The translations under genes and the position numbers were made by a program. Below the pieces are notes generated by a model, which searched no databases, had not been told where the DNA came from, and saw nothing but the letters and a program-made list of their open reading frames with translations. A stretch of DNA of 38,941 bases from NCBI GenBank assembly GCA_045123185.1, contig JBGVIL010000145.1, positions 1 through 38,941 on the forward strand, in the 5' to 3' direction. Of this stretch, positions 26,013-34,700 are shown one piece after another. Position 1 is the stretch's first letter, and the number at the start of each line of letters is the position of its first letter. The DNA comes from UBA1231 sp045123185. GTDB taxonomy: Bacteria; Bacillota_I; Bacilli_A; ML615J-28; CAG-313.

Positions 26013-27920
26013 CTATTCAAGTTCAAAGGCACCAGTATATAATTGATAATATGTACCTTTTTGATTAATTAAATCTTCATGTGTTCCACGTTCAATGATT
26101 CGACCTTTTTCAAGTACCATGATAACATCAGAATTCATGATTGTTGAAAGACGATGGGCAATAACAAATACTGTTCTTCCTTCCATCAACTTATCCATAC
26201 CACGTTGAACAATTGCTTCTGTACGTGTATCAATTGATGAAGTAGCTTCGTCTAAAATCATTACTGGTGGATCCGCAACTGCTGCTCTTGCAATAGCAAT
26301 TAATTGGCGTTGTCCTTGAGATAAATTAGCACCATTGTTATTTAACATAGTATCATATCCATCAGGAAGTCTAGTTATAAAATCATCTGCACCAGCTAAC
26401 TTAGCTGCAGCAATACATTCCTCATCTGTTGCATCTAACTTACCATAACGAATATTTTCAAGTACAGATCCTGTAAATAAATTAGTGTCTTGTAAAACAA
26501 TACCTAAAGAACGACGAAGATCCGCTTTTTTAATCTTATTAATATTAATACCATCGTATCTTACTTTACCGTCGGCAATATCATAGAATCTGTTAATTAA
26601 GTTTGTAATTGTTGTTTTACCTGCACCTGTTGCACCAACAAAGGCAACTTTTTGACCAGGTTTAGCATAAAGTGTAATGTCATGAAGAACTGTTTTATTT
26701 TCCACATAACCAAAATCAACTTCAGTTAATCTTACATCCCCTTGTAATAAAGTGTATGTTAGAGTTCCATCACCATGCGGATGTTTCCAAGCCCAATGTC
26801 CAGTTCGATGTTCTGTTTCTTCAATTGTACCATCTTCTAATATATTACAGTTAACAAGTGTAACATATCCATCATCAACTTCTGGTAATTCATCCATTAA
26901 TGAGAATACACGTGATGCACCTGCAAGTGCCATTACCATTGAACTAACTTGTTGAGAAACACCATTAACATTTCCAGTAAATTGTTTTGTCATATTAAGG
27001 AATGCAACTACAAAACCAATTTGTAAAACTGTGATTGGACTTGTAAAATTAATACTAATATTTTTTGCTTTTGTAATATATAAAATACTACCAACTACAG
27101 CAATTATAACATATAACACATTACCAATATTACCAATGATTGGTCCCATCATATTAGCATAAGCATTTGCTTGTTTGCTGTTTTCATATAATTCGTTATT
27201 AATCTTATCAAAATCACTTATACACTTTTCTTCATGATTAAATACTTTAACAACTTTTTGACCATTCATCATTTCTTGAACAAACGCTTCGGTTTGACCA
27301 ATTGATTTTTGACGTTTAATAAAGTATTTTGCAGAACCGCCACCAACTGTCTTCGCAACAAAGATCATGAATATAACACCAACTACAACAATTAATGTCA
27401 TCCATAAACTATACCATAACATAATTGTAAATACTGATAATACAATTAATGCACTTCTTAAAAGTTGTGGTAGAGATTGTGATACTAATTGACGTATTGC
27501 GTCAATATCATTAGTATAATAACTCATGATATCACCATGTTTATTAGTATCAAAATATTTAATTGGTAAATTTTGCATACCATTAAACATTTGAATTCTT
27601 AGCTTTGATAAGAATCCTTGTGTAATATAAGCCATTAATTGTGTGTAGATTACATTTAATATTATTGTGATAACATAAAGAATAATTAAATAAATCATAT
27701 ATTCTTTAATTTGTGACTTAATATTACTCCAAACTGGATATTTTAATGGATCAATTGTATTAATTACTTTAGGAATAATAACATCCGGAATAATCGCGGC
27801 AACTGATGAAGTAATAATACAAAAAATAGCAAATGTTACTAAGAAAGGATAATACTTAAATAACAATTTAATTATTCTTTTGAAAGTGTGACTCTTATTA
27901 ACCTTAGGCATTGGCTTCAT
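26013..27920 (-). CDS. ABC exporter half-transporter, catalytically intact subunit
   Basis: About 635 residues: a six-helix membrane domain (about 15-335), then an ATPase domain with Walker A GATGAGKT (429-436), signature LSQGQRQ, Walker B MILDE and H-loop AHRL, all canonical. Between them (about 350-395) lies an insert rich in Trp/His (TGHWAWKHPHGDGTLTY), seen in a subset of Firmicutes exporters. It forms a heterodimer with the upstream gene, in the style of LmrCD/TM287-288. GGAGGTG lies about 7 bases before the chosen ATG, five codons into the longest frame; it overlaps the partner by 17 bases. Probable substrates are drugs or lipids (family inference). Confidence 0.9.
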   Translation of the reverse strand: MKPMPKVNKSHTFKRIIKLLFKYYPFLVTFAIFCIITSSVAAIIPDVIIPKVINTIDPLKYPVWSNIKSQIKEYMIYLIILYVITIILNVIYTQLMAYITQGFLSKLRIQMFNGMQNLPIKYFDTNKHGDIMSYYTNDIDAIRQLVSQSLPQLLRSALIVLSVFTIMLWYSLWMTLIVVVGVIFMIFVAKTVGGGSAKYFIKRQKSIGQTEAFVQEMMNGQKVVKVFNHEEKCISDFDKINNELYENSKQANAYANMMGPIIGNIGNVLYVIIAVVGSILYITKAKNISINFTSPITVLQIGFVVAFLNMTKQFTGNVNGVSQQVSSMVMALAGASRVFSLMDELPEVDDGYVTLVNCNILEDGTIEETEHRTGHWAWKHPHGDGTLTYTLLQGDVRLTEVDFGYVENKTVLHDITLYAKPGQKVAFVGATGAGKTTITNLINRFYDIADGKVRYDGININKIKKADLRRSLGIVLQDTNLFTGSVLENIRYGKLDATDEECIAAAKLAGADDFITRLPDGYDTMLNNNGANLSQGQRQLIAIARAAVADPPVMILDEATSSIDTRTEAIVQRGMDKLMEGRTVFVIAHRLSTIMNSDVIMVLEKGRIIERGTHEDLINQKGTYYQLYTGAFELE

Positions 27921-29652
27921 CTTCAGCACCTCCATTTGTTTGTTGATTATATACTTCTTGATAAATAATTGATGACTTCATTAATTCATCATGTGTACCA
28001 ATATTTTCAATATGACCATTGTCAAACACTATAATCAAATCAGCTTCTTCGACAGATGCAATTCTTTGAGCGATTATAATCTTTGTTGTTTCTGGAATAA
28101 ACTTCTTAAATCCTTGACGAATTAACGCATCAGTTTTAGTATCAACAGCACTAGTTGAGTCATCTAAGATCAAAATCTTAGGTCTTTTTAGTAATGCTCT
28201 TGCAATACAAAGTCTTTGTTTTTGACCACCAGAGACATTTGTTCCACCTTGTTCAATCCAAGTGTCATATTTATCTGGGAAAGTTTGAATGAATTCATCA
28301 GCTTGAGCAAGTTTACATGCTTCAATTAATTCATCATCAGTTGCGTTAGGATTACCCCAACGTAAGTTATCTTTGATTGTTCCTGAGAAAAGTAAGTTCT
28401 TTTGTAATACCATCGCAACTTCGTTACGAATTGTTTTGATATCATAGTCACGTACATCAATTCCACCAACCATAATATTTCCTTCAGTCACATCATAAAG
28501 TCTAGGAATTAGTTGTACGAATGTTGATTTACTTGAACCAGTTCCTCCTATAATACCAACAGTCATACCTGATTTAATATCAACATTAATATTTTCTAAT
28601 GCATAACGTTTAGCATGGGCATTATATTTGAAACTTACATTTTCAAATTTGATTGAACCATTTTTTACTTCAAATACTGGTTCATCCGGATTTTTTAATG
28701 ATGGTACTTCTCTTAATACTTCATCAATTCTTTTCATTGATTCATATGACATAGTAAGCATTACATAAATCATTGATAAAGTCATTAAACTCATAAGAAT
28801 TTGCATACCATAAGTTAACATTGCACTGATTTGACCAACACCAATTGAATGATTTGCAACAACTAATTTTGAACCAATCCATAATACAAATACCATATTA
28901 AAGTATAAACAAATATTCATAAGTGGATTATTGAAAGCAACTATTCTTTCAGCTTTTGTAAAATCCCATCTTATGTTTTCAGATGCAGTATAGAATTTTT
29001 CTTTTTCGTATTCTTCTCTTGAGAATCCCTTAACAACTCTCATTCCACGAACATTTTCTTCAATTGATTCATTCATCTTATCATATTTTTTGAATACTCT
29101 TCTAAATGCAGGCATTGCCTTTCTACTTACTAAGAATAATCCAAATCCTAATACAGGAACAATTACTACGAATGTCATAGCAAGAGTACCACCCATAACA
29201 AACGCCATTACAATTGAAAACACAAACATAAGTGGTGAACGTACCGCAATACGAATTAACATTTGATATGACATTTGAACATTCGCAACGTCTGTTGTCA
29301 TTCTTGTTACAAGTGATGCAGATGAAAATTTGTCAACATTTTCAAATGAATAACTTTGAATTGCATTAAATATATCTGTTCTTAAATTTCTTGCAAAACC
29401 AGATGAAGATTTTGCAGCAGTAAACGCAGCAAATCCACCGCATGCAAGCGATAAGAAGGCCATTAATATTAAAAGCAATCCAAGTTTAATAACTTCGCCA
29501 ATAATTAACTCACCTTCACTAATAGAAGATATTAACTCAGCAGCAATAAAAGGAATTAATACTTCAATAACAACTTCGCCAACCATTAACAATAAAGTCA
29601 ATATTGAAGGTTTCTTAAATTCTCTAACAGAACCTAATAATCTTTTAATCAT
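27904..29652 (-). CDS. ABC exporter half-transporter, subunit with degenerate ATP site
   Basis: A 582-residue half-transporter. Membrane domain 1-320, ATPase 330-582. Walker A GGTGSSKS (369-376), signature VSGGQ (473-477). The catalytic Glu after Walker B is Asp (LILDD, D498), and the H-loop His is Gln (AQRI, Q529), both hallmarks of the degenerate half of heterodimeric exporters. The partner gene follows with overlap. RBS AAGGAG precedes ATG, and an extended -10 promoter lies upstream. Confidence 0.92.
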   Translation of the reverse strand: MIKRLLGSVREFKKPSILTLLLMVGEVVIEVLIPFIAAELISSISEGELIIGEVIKLGLLLILMAFLSLACGGFAAFTAAKSSSGFARNLRTDIFNAIQSYSFENVDKFSSASLVTRMTTDVANVQMSYQMLIRIAVRSPLMFVFSIVMAFVMGGTLAMTFVVIVPVLGFGLFLVSRKAMPAFRRVFKKYDKMNESIEENVRGMRVVKGFSREEYEKEKFYTASENIRWDFTKAERIVAFNNPLMNICLYFNMVFVLWIGSKLVVANHSIGVGQISAMLTYGMQILMSLMTLSMIYVMLTMSYESMKRIDEVLREVPSLKNPDEPVFEVKNGSIKFENVSFKYNAHAKRYALENINVDIKSGMTVGIIGGTGSSKSTFVQLIPRLYDVTEGNIMVGGIDVRDYDIKTIRNEVAMVLQKNLLFSGTIKDNLRWGNPNATDDELIEACKLAQADEFIQTFPDKYDTWIEQGGTNVSGGQKQRLCIARALLKRPKILILDDSTSAVDTKTDALIRQGFKKFIPETTKIIIAQRIASVEEADLIIVFDNGHIENIGTHDELMKSSIIYQEVYNQQTNGGAEDEANA

Positions 29653-29693
29653 AAGTTTCTCCTTTCATATATTTTAATATTTATATATTAATT

Positions 29694-29702
29694 ATTATAC
29701 CA
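29694..29702 (-). promoter_or_regulatory. Extended -10 promoter of the ABC exporter operon
   Basis: On the minus strand TGGTATAAT, perfect -10 with TGn, 42 bases before the start codon. The region 17 bases upstream is T-rich without a clear -35. Confidence 0.6.
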
Positions 29703-29768
29703 CTTTTTACCAAAAAAGAAAATAGTTTTGTTAAAAATAATTTTTGTATTTTTAATCTTATTTTTACA

Positions 29769-29837
29769 CTAACTTTTAATTTGATTTTTAAGTTCAGTTA
29801 ATCCATCAGTGATTTTTATAACTTTTTCTTTACTCAT
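29769..29837 (-). CDS. Very small ORF with ribosome binding site (22 residues)
   Basis: ATG preceded by AAGGAT at 7 bases opens a 22-residue frame (MSKEKVIKITDGLTEL, then NQIKS), lysine-rich and amphipathic. It could be a genuine small protein or the surviving 5' end of a decayed gene. No promoter could be assigned. Confidence 0.3.
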   Translation of the reverse strand: MSKEKVIKITDGLTELKNQIKS

Positions 29838-29993
29838 AAACTTTATCCTTCTATAGTTCTGGACTTTTATGAGTGAAATTGTCGGGTCAAAATAGAATAT
29901 AGTTATAAAGATATTAACAATTGTAATCAGGATAAATCGTGCTTCACTCTACTTCACGCGTATATTTTTTAACTAGGAAACCTATCTCACATA

Positions 29994-30030
29994 TAAAAAC
30001 CACCTTATCGGTGTTACCCAATAAAGTGGT
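29994..30030 (-). terminator. Terminator of the small disrupted gene
   Basis: On the minus strand ACCACTTTAT pairs with ATAAGGTGGT (29999-30008 with 30021-30030, one G-U), followed by TTTTTATATG. It lies 21 bases after the stop of the frame ending at 30051. Confidence 0.8.
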
Positions 30031-30050
30031 TAGTGTCCAAATTCTATGTT

Positions 30051-30267
30051 TTATTTATTTAAATATTGATTACATTCTTCACAAAATTTTTCTAATCTTC
30101 TTCTTTGAGTCTTAATCGATCCAAACAATACTCGAGAACTTGGACCTGTTGACCAACTATAATCTTTCTTTGAATATTCTATAAAATTATAATTCAAAGA
30201 AAACAAATTTGGATATTTAGTGTCATTTTCGACGGGGCTCTCACGAGTATCCTATAACAATTATCAT
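30051..30267 (-). pseudogene. Small gene with apparent single-base frameshift, unknown family
   Basis: A promoter (30293-30321) and a terminator (29994-30030) bracket this stretch. An ATG at 30267 opens MIIVIGYS then stops; from that point another frame runs open to 30051, giving RESPVENDTKYPNLFSL, then SWSTGPSSRVLFGSIKTQ and a Cys-containing tail FCEECNQYLNK. The span is 217 bases, one more than a multiple of three, so a single-base change would give a 71-residue protein. The second frame has no ATG of its own. The RBS (AAGAAG) is weak. It may be a decayed gene or a sequencing or programmed frameshift. Confidence 0.35.
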
Positions 30268-30292
30268 ACTTCTTTTTTATTTTAGTAACTTC

Positions 30293-30321
30293 ATTATAAC
30301 ATAATTTATTAACATAGTCCA
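30293..30321 (-). promoter_or_regulatory. Promoter of the small disrupted gene
   Basis: On the minus strand, -35 TGGACT (30316-30321), 17 bases, extended -10 TGTTATAAT (TATAAT at 30293-30298). It overlaps the 3' end of the 59-codon ORF. Confidence 0.65.
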
Positions 30322-30488
30322 CCATTACAACAAGTTAAAATAATATTAACTAATATTTTCTCTATTAATTTAACTATTGATTCCTCTTCCACTTCTTTAA
30401 TAACAAAATACGTTATTTCTTTACATTCTGAATAATATTCAGTTTTAACTTCTTTTTTATCTATAATCTTTTCCTCTCTTTCTTTCAT
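30309..30488 (-). CDS. Small ORF (59 residues), resembles small proteins of integrative elements
   Basis: Begins MKEREEKIIDKKEVKTEYY, then SECKEITYFVIKEVEEESIVKL, and ends in a hydrophobic stretch with CCNGGLC. The pattern K-T-x-Y-Y-x-E-C-x-x-I-x-Y in the first half resembles small transposon-encoded proteins (TnpW-like) found beside serine recombinases in Firmicutes; this is recognition by eye and weak. There is no clear Shine-Dalgarno. Its start lies just beside one arm of the inverted repeat at 30498. Confidence 0.4.
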   Translation of the reverse strand: MKEREEKIIDKKEVKTEYYSECKEITYFVIKEVEEESIVKLIEKILVNIILTCCNGGLC

Positions 30489-30497
30489 TGGTCAAAA

Positions 30498-30513
30498 GCA
30501 AAACTGGGTATCC
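30498..30513. repeat. Inverted repeat, left copy (partner 31075-31091)
   Basis: GCAAAACTGGGTATCC here is the reverse complement of GGATACCCAGTTTTGC; the partner differs by one extra T. Similarity continues weakly inward for about 25 bases (AGTT, then a GCAA-rich and AAAAA-rich stretch). The copies enclose about 590 bases, like ends of a small mobile element, though no target duplication was identified. Confidence 0.6.
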
Positions 30514-30530
30514 TAGTTCTCGCAATAGTC

Positions 30531-30554
30531 GAAAAAGCAAGTTCTTGCTTTTTC
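30531..30554. repeat. Strong self-complementary hairpin
   Basis: GAAAAAGCAAG (30531-30541) and CTTGCTTTTTC (30544-30554) are perfectly complementary with a 2-base gap. Its T-run makes it terminator-like on either strand. Confidence 0.6.
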
Positions 30555-30759
30555 CTTAATCTGCCTATAAAATAAGCAAATTTGCCACACCTTTTTTATT
30601 ACTTAAATCTCATTTCCTTGTATGTTTACTTGTGGCTGAAATATTTTTGCTTTGTGTATTACTTCGTTTTAATTAAATTTTCTACAATTAAATCATTTAA
30701 ATCAACTCCTTATTTCTAACTTTTCACATATAAATTACTTGTGGATGAAAATCTCCTCA

Positions 30760-30775
30760 CACTATATATGGAAAG
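30760..30775. repeat. 16-base TA-rich direct repeat, copy 1
   Basis: CACTATATATGGAAAG occurs here and again at 30866-30881, in the same direction, 106 bases apart; flanks are partly shared (CTCC before each copy). Confidence 0.7.
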
Positions 30776-30856
30776 AAATTTATAATTTGTACGGGTGTTT
30801 TAGAAAAATAATTTAAATATTTTTTCTTCCACAATCATATTAAAGAAAAATAAAAA

Positions 30857-30890
30857 TACTCCCTACACTATATATGGAAAGTTAGGAGTA
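30857..30890 (-). terminator. Terminator-like hairpin containing repeat copy 2
   Basis: On the minus strand TACTCCTA pairs with TAGGGAGTA across one bulge, followed by TTTTTATTTTT. Its loop holds the second copy (30866-30881) of the 16-base repeat. Confidence 0.5.
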
Positions 30891-30939
30891 AAAAGTTTTA
30901 TGTTTTTATATGATTTGTCGAACGAAAGTCAAAATATTA

Positions 30940-30973
30940 CAAAAAAAGATATGCCAAATAATATGACATATCT
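30940..30973 (-). terminator. Terminator-like hairpin
   Basis: On the minus strand AGATATG and CATATCT (30967-30973 with 30947-30953) flank a 13-base loop and are followed by seven T. No gene ends nearby, so it may belong to a decayed unit. Confidence 0.6.
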
Positions 30974-31074
30974 ATCGTTTATTTGTTATTTAATTGTTGT
31001 ATCACGCCTTAATATTAAGTCAGAATAAGAAAAATACAACACTCGTTTGCATTTTTGAAATACTTGTGCAACTG

Positions 31075-31091
31075 GGATACCCAGTTTTTGC
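31075..31091. repeat. Inverted repeat, right copy (partner 30498-30513)
   Basis: GGATACCCAGTTTTTGC; see the left copy. Within this copy AACTGGG and CCCAGTT (31070-31086) also form a local hairpin. In one frame both copies would encode DTQF (left in EN-stop-DTQF, right in NWDTQF), so they may derive from a shared coding sequence. Confidence 0.6.
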
Positions 31092-31099
31092 ATCTTATC

Positions 31100-31144
31100 A
31101 AAAAAAGAAAAAGTAGATATACTGATTAAAGTATACCTACTTTT
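31100..31144 (-). terminator. Terminator of the RHS operon
   Basis: On the minus strand AAAAGTAGGTATAC pairs with GTATATCTACTTTT (31131-31144 with 31109-31122) with one G-U pair and an 8-base loop, followed by TCTTTTTTTG. The mismatch on the plus strand shows that the minus-strand RNA is the functional one. It lies about 190 bases after the lipoprotein gene. Confidence 0.85.
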
Positions 31145-31337
31145 ATTGCTAGATAAAGTTTTAGTTCTTTTTATTGATAATTTCTAAATATTACAATTTA
31201 ACTCGATTAGCCTTCCTATTTCAAATCATAGCAATTTATTACTAGCAAATATTCCAATAGTTGAAAATGATAACAGACAAGATTATGTGTTACAAATCTT
31301 TAACGCCTTGTTCTATTTACAATTATTTGTATAACAA

Positions 31338-31757
31338 TTACTTCATTTGAAGTTGATTAACCCAGTTTATCAAATTTTTTTTACCTTCATTATATTCTAA
31401 AAGAGTTATATTATCCCTAGTTATTGAAACAATTGGTAACCATTCTATATATTCAAATCGAATATTTGAAGTAATAAACATCACATTATCTCCAACTTGT
31501 AAATCTATATCATAATTTGAAAAAATTAAATATTCAGTAACGTCTTTTTCGTTGGGGATATATTTTTTTAATTCCTCACATTTAATTGATACTAAAGTAT
31601 TATTGTTTTTGTTATTAATTTCTATAATTTCACCTTGTAATGTAATATAATTTTCATTATTAGAATACACCTCTAACATTTTTTGTTTGCCTGGAGGTTG
31701 GCAACCAGTAATACCAAATAAAATAAATATTAAAATAAACAATAAAATTCGTTTCAT
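31338..31757 (-). CDS. Small putative lipoprotein downstream of the RHS protein
   Basis: 139 residues; signal segment MKRILLFILIFILFGITGC with lipobox cysteine 19. The mature part is short and looks like a beta-barrel (ITLQGEIIEINNKNNNTLV, then VGDNVMFITS), reminiscent of OB-fold-type lipoproteins. RBS GAGGA precedes ATG. It is the last gene of the operon, 12 bases after the RHS gene; a surface partner or immunity role is a guess from context. Confidence 0.8.
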   Translation of the reverse strand: MKRILLFILIFILFGITGCQPPGKQKMLEVYSNNENYITLQGEIIEINNKNNNTLVSIKCEELKKYIPNEKDVTEYLIFSNYDIDLQVGDNVMFITSNIRFEYIEWLPIVSITRDNITLLEYNEGKKNLINWVNQLQMK

Positions 31758-31769
31758 AACATCCTCATT

Positions 31770-34700
31770 CTACCACCACCAAAATGGTCCTATTAATCTT
31801 CCCCACGAAAAATAATTCCAGCCTTGTTTGATATCATCTGAATTATAATTTCTATCTACACAGCCTAATAAATCAGCTGTAATTTCCCAAGGTGCATCAT
31901 CACTATTATCTATAAAAGCAGAAGGTATTCCAATATTAACCAAATATGGAATTAGTCCATAAGTCATCTGTTGTATACTATGTCCCCACTCATGCTTTAA
32001 TATATCCTCTGGTGTCCAGTAATGTCCTGATGATCCTTTAAAGCCATTTTTTGTTAATAAAATACACATAAAAGAAACAGATGAACCACTTGTTCTAAAA
32101 ACTGGTACTCCTCGATAAAAAGATACTTTATTAGATTTTACAACTATATTTTCATCTTTATTAAACGGATTCCATCCAATTGCCTTCATGTCATTCCTAA
32201 TGTCCTTATCAAATATTGAAGCAACTGTCATTCCAGCATAACTTAATGTTGATGAAGCCACTTGTAAAGCTACTCCACCAACTGGAGTAAACAATAACGC
32301 TGCAAGTATTAGCCATGGAAAATGTCCATCAGGATCGATATAGTTGATCGGATCGTTAAAACAGTAGCAGTATAAATTTAAACCATTCACTGATTCTGGA
32401 TCTAAATATTCAATATCATCTGGTGAAATCCAACGACATAACTCCGGTGAATAATATCTAGATTTACAGTAAAATAATCCCGTTTCCTCATCATATTGAT
32501 ATCCTCTATATGTAAAGACATTAAGTTCTTTAATTACACTATAGAAAATATTGTTATAATCATTTTCTCCAGTAACAAGTTCACATGTAAAATTTCCGTA
32601 AGCATCGTAAGAATAATCAATTATAACCCTATCATGATCAACAATTTTAGACACATTACCCAATGAATCTAAAATAATACCATAATAATTCCCATTGTGA
32701 TCTAATCCACATAGTCCAAAATTATCATAGAAATAATGAAAATATATTGTACTATTAGTTTCATGATTATAACGATACATTGCCATTAATTGATTACCAT
32801 TATAATAATAGTAGTAATCATAAATTTCATTTTTAATATTATTTGTAATTCGAGAAATAACTTTTCGATTTCTTCTTCCATTATAATCATAATAATAATC
32901 GCATACCATTTCACAATTATCTTTAATATATTTGGTAGTAATCAATTGATTTAAATTATTATATGTATATTCAACATCTCCGTATTTAATAATATTACCA
33001 TATTGATCATATAAAATATTCTTTTTAATTCCATTAATAGTTACACTATTACAATGGTCTAGAGTATTTTCAAATTCTTTTACATTATCATTAGAACTAA
33101 CTTTTAATAAATTACCACAAGAATCATATTCGTAATTTTTTATATCATTAAGGTTAGTTTTTTCTTGTATCAATCGATTATAATCATCATAAGTATACAT
33201 AACATAACTATCAATATTATGTTTTAAAGCACTTAAACTATTATGTGATTCATTAAATCTAAATTCACTACCATTTTTTGTGATTTTAACAATATTTCCA
33301 TTTTTATTTATAGTATCATAATGTAAAGTTTCTGTCAAGTTAGATTGATCATAATTTTCATTATTATCAAGTGATAATATTGTTCCATATGATGTTGATG
33401 ACAAACAACCATTGTTAAAATTACGTACATAAGAAGTATTTATACCTTCTGAGTGATTTTTACGTTTGATTGTAGTTAATAAATTATCATATTCATAATT
33501 ATATTTAACATTAAATCTTGTATCACTTTCTTTTTTAAATGTTAGCTCAGTTATTCTTTTATTAGGTAGATTTAACCCATCTTTATCTGTCTTATATTCC
33601 TTCAAATAATATGAGTCAAAATTATCCATATATTCTTTAATTAAAGTATGTTGTCTTTCAACATTTCCATAATACGTAATTTCCGACAAGTTATTAGTAA
33701 TTAAGTCTTTATATAAGAAACCAATCGTGTTTCCATCATTATCCCTTAAAATTTCATATGAATTATTTTCATTAATGATTTTGACCAATTCTCCACACAT
33801 TGGACTGTAATTAAAAGTTTGTTGTTCTTCAGAATTGTTTTGATCATTTGTAATGCCCAAATCATCATACTGATATTTATATACTGTTACTTTATTATTA
33901 TTAATTATTTTTGATATGTTTCCATATTTATCTTTTATAATCTCATTAGTGTTTTTCTTATTATTAGTACAAATAGAATATTTATCCTTATTAACAGCCT
34001 GTTTAACACATTCTTTATTCTTATATACTTGAATACATTCATTTAGGTAATCATAAGAAAATCCATACTCAAAACTATAATCATGTATATTCTTCAAATT
34101 GCAAAATCCATCATAACAAATATTAATAATATTGTGAGGATTATCATCTTGACCATAAAAAGATATTTTACTAAGATTGTTTAATGGTTGAACATAATTA
34201 TATGTAGTAATTAAATTACCAATTTTTTGTGATGTTAAAGTGTAGTAAATAGGATCATACGAATTTTCAACTTCTATACCATTTTGTTTCACTATTTTTG
34301 GAACTGTTCGATATTTTTCCACTAAATTTTCATATTCATATTCAATTACTGTACTCATATTGATATTTTCTTGTTTAGTGTCTATTGCTTTAATAGATAA
34401 CAAGTTCCAATAAGAATCATATTCATAAATCGTTTTTACACCATAATTATCTATTTTTGATTTAATTAGACCATTAAAATACGTTTCAGTAACTAGTTTT
34501 TCAGCAGTGACTTTATTTAAAGCTTCATCATCCTGATGAATATTTTGAACATAAGTTTCACTAATTAAATAATGTTCAAACATCTGTTCATCATAATCAT
34601 AATTATAATTAAGCACATTAATTAACCATAGTTCTGATGACATTCTTTCTTTTGAAATAATATCAAAATTAAATTTATTTGAATAATTAAAGTATTTTTC

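Larger units (their letters stand above)
29703..31337. other. 1.6-kb region without long genes: probable mobile-element debris
   Basis: No ORF of 60 residues or more. It holds, on the minus strand, five terminator-like hairpins or stems, a 22-codon ORF with RBS, a promoter-terminator unit around a broken small gene, a 59-codon ORF, a 26-base self-complementary hairpin, two copies of a 16-base TA-rich repeat, two copies of TTACTTGTGG followed by TGAAA (about 30629-30645 and 30735-30750), and an inverted repeat (30498-30513 / 31075-31091). No tRNA, rRNA or tmRNA features were recognised. Confidence 0.6.

Noticed and set aside
26752..26955. 67-residue plus-strand frame inside the ABC exporter gene
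   Set aside because: An antisense shadow of the exporter insert; composition is Pro/Ser/Cys-rich and unsupported.
29703..31337. CRISPR array
   Set aside because: The repeats number only two copies each, are not regularly spaced, and no cas genes lie nearby.
29703..31337. tmRNA, RNase P RNA or other large known RNA
   Set aside because: The conserved sequence blocks of these RNAs were not found by eye; a covariance-model search would settle it.
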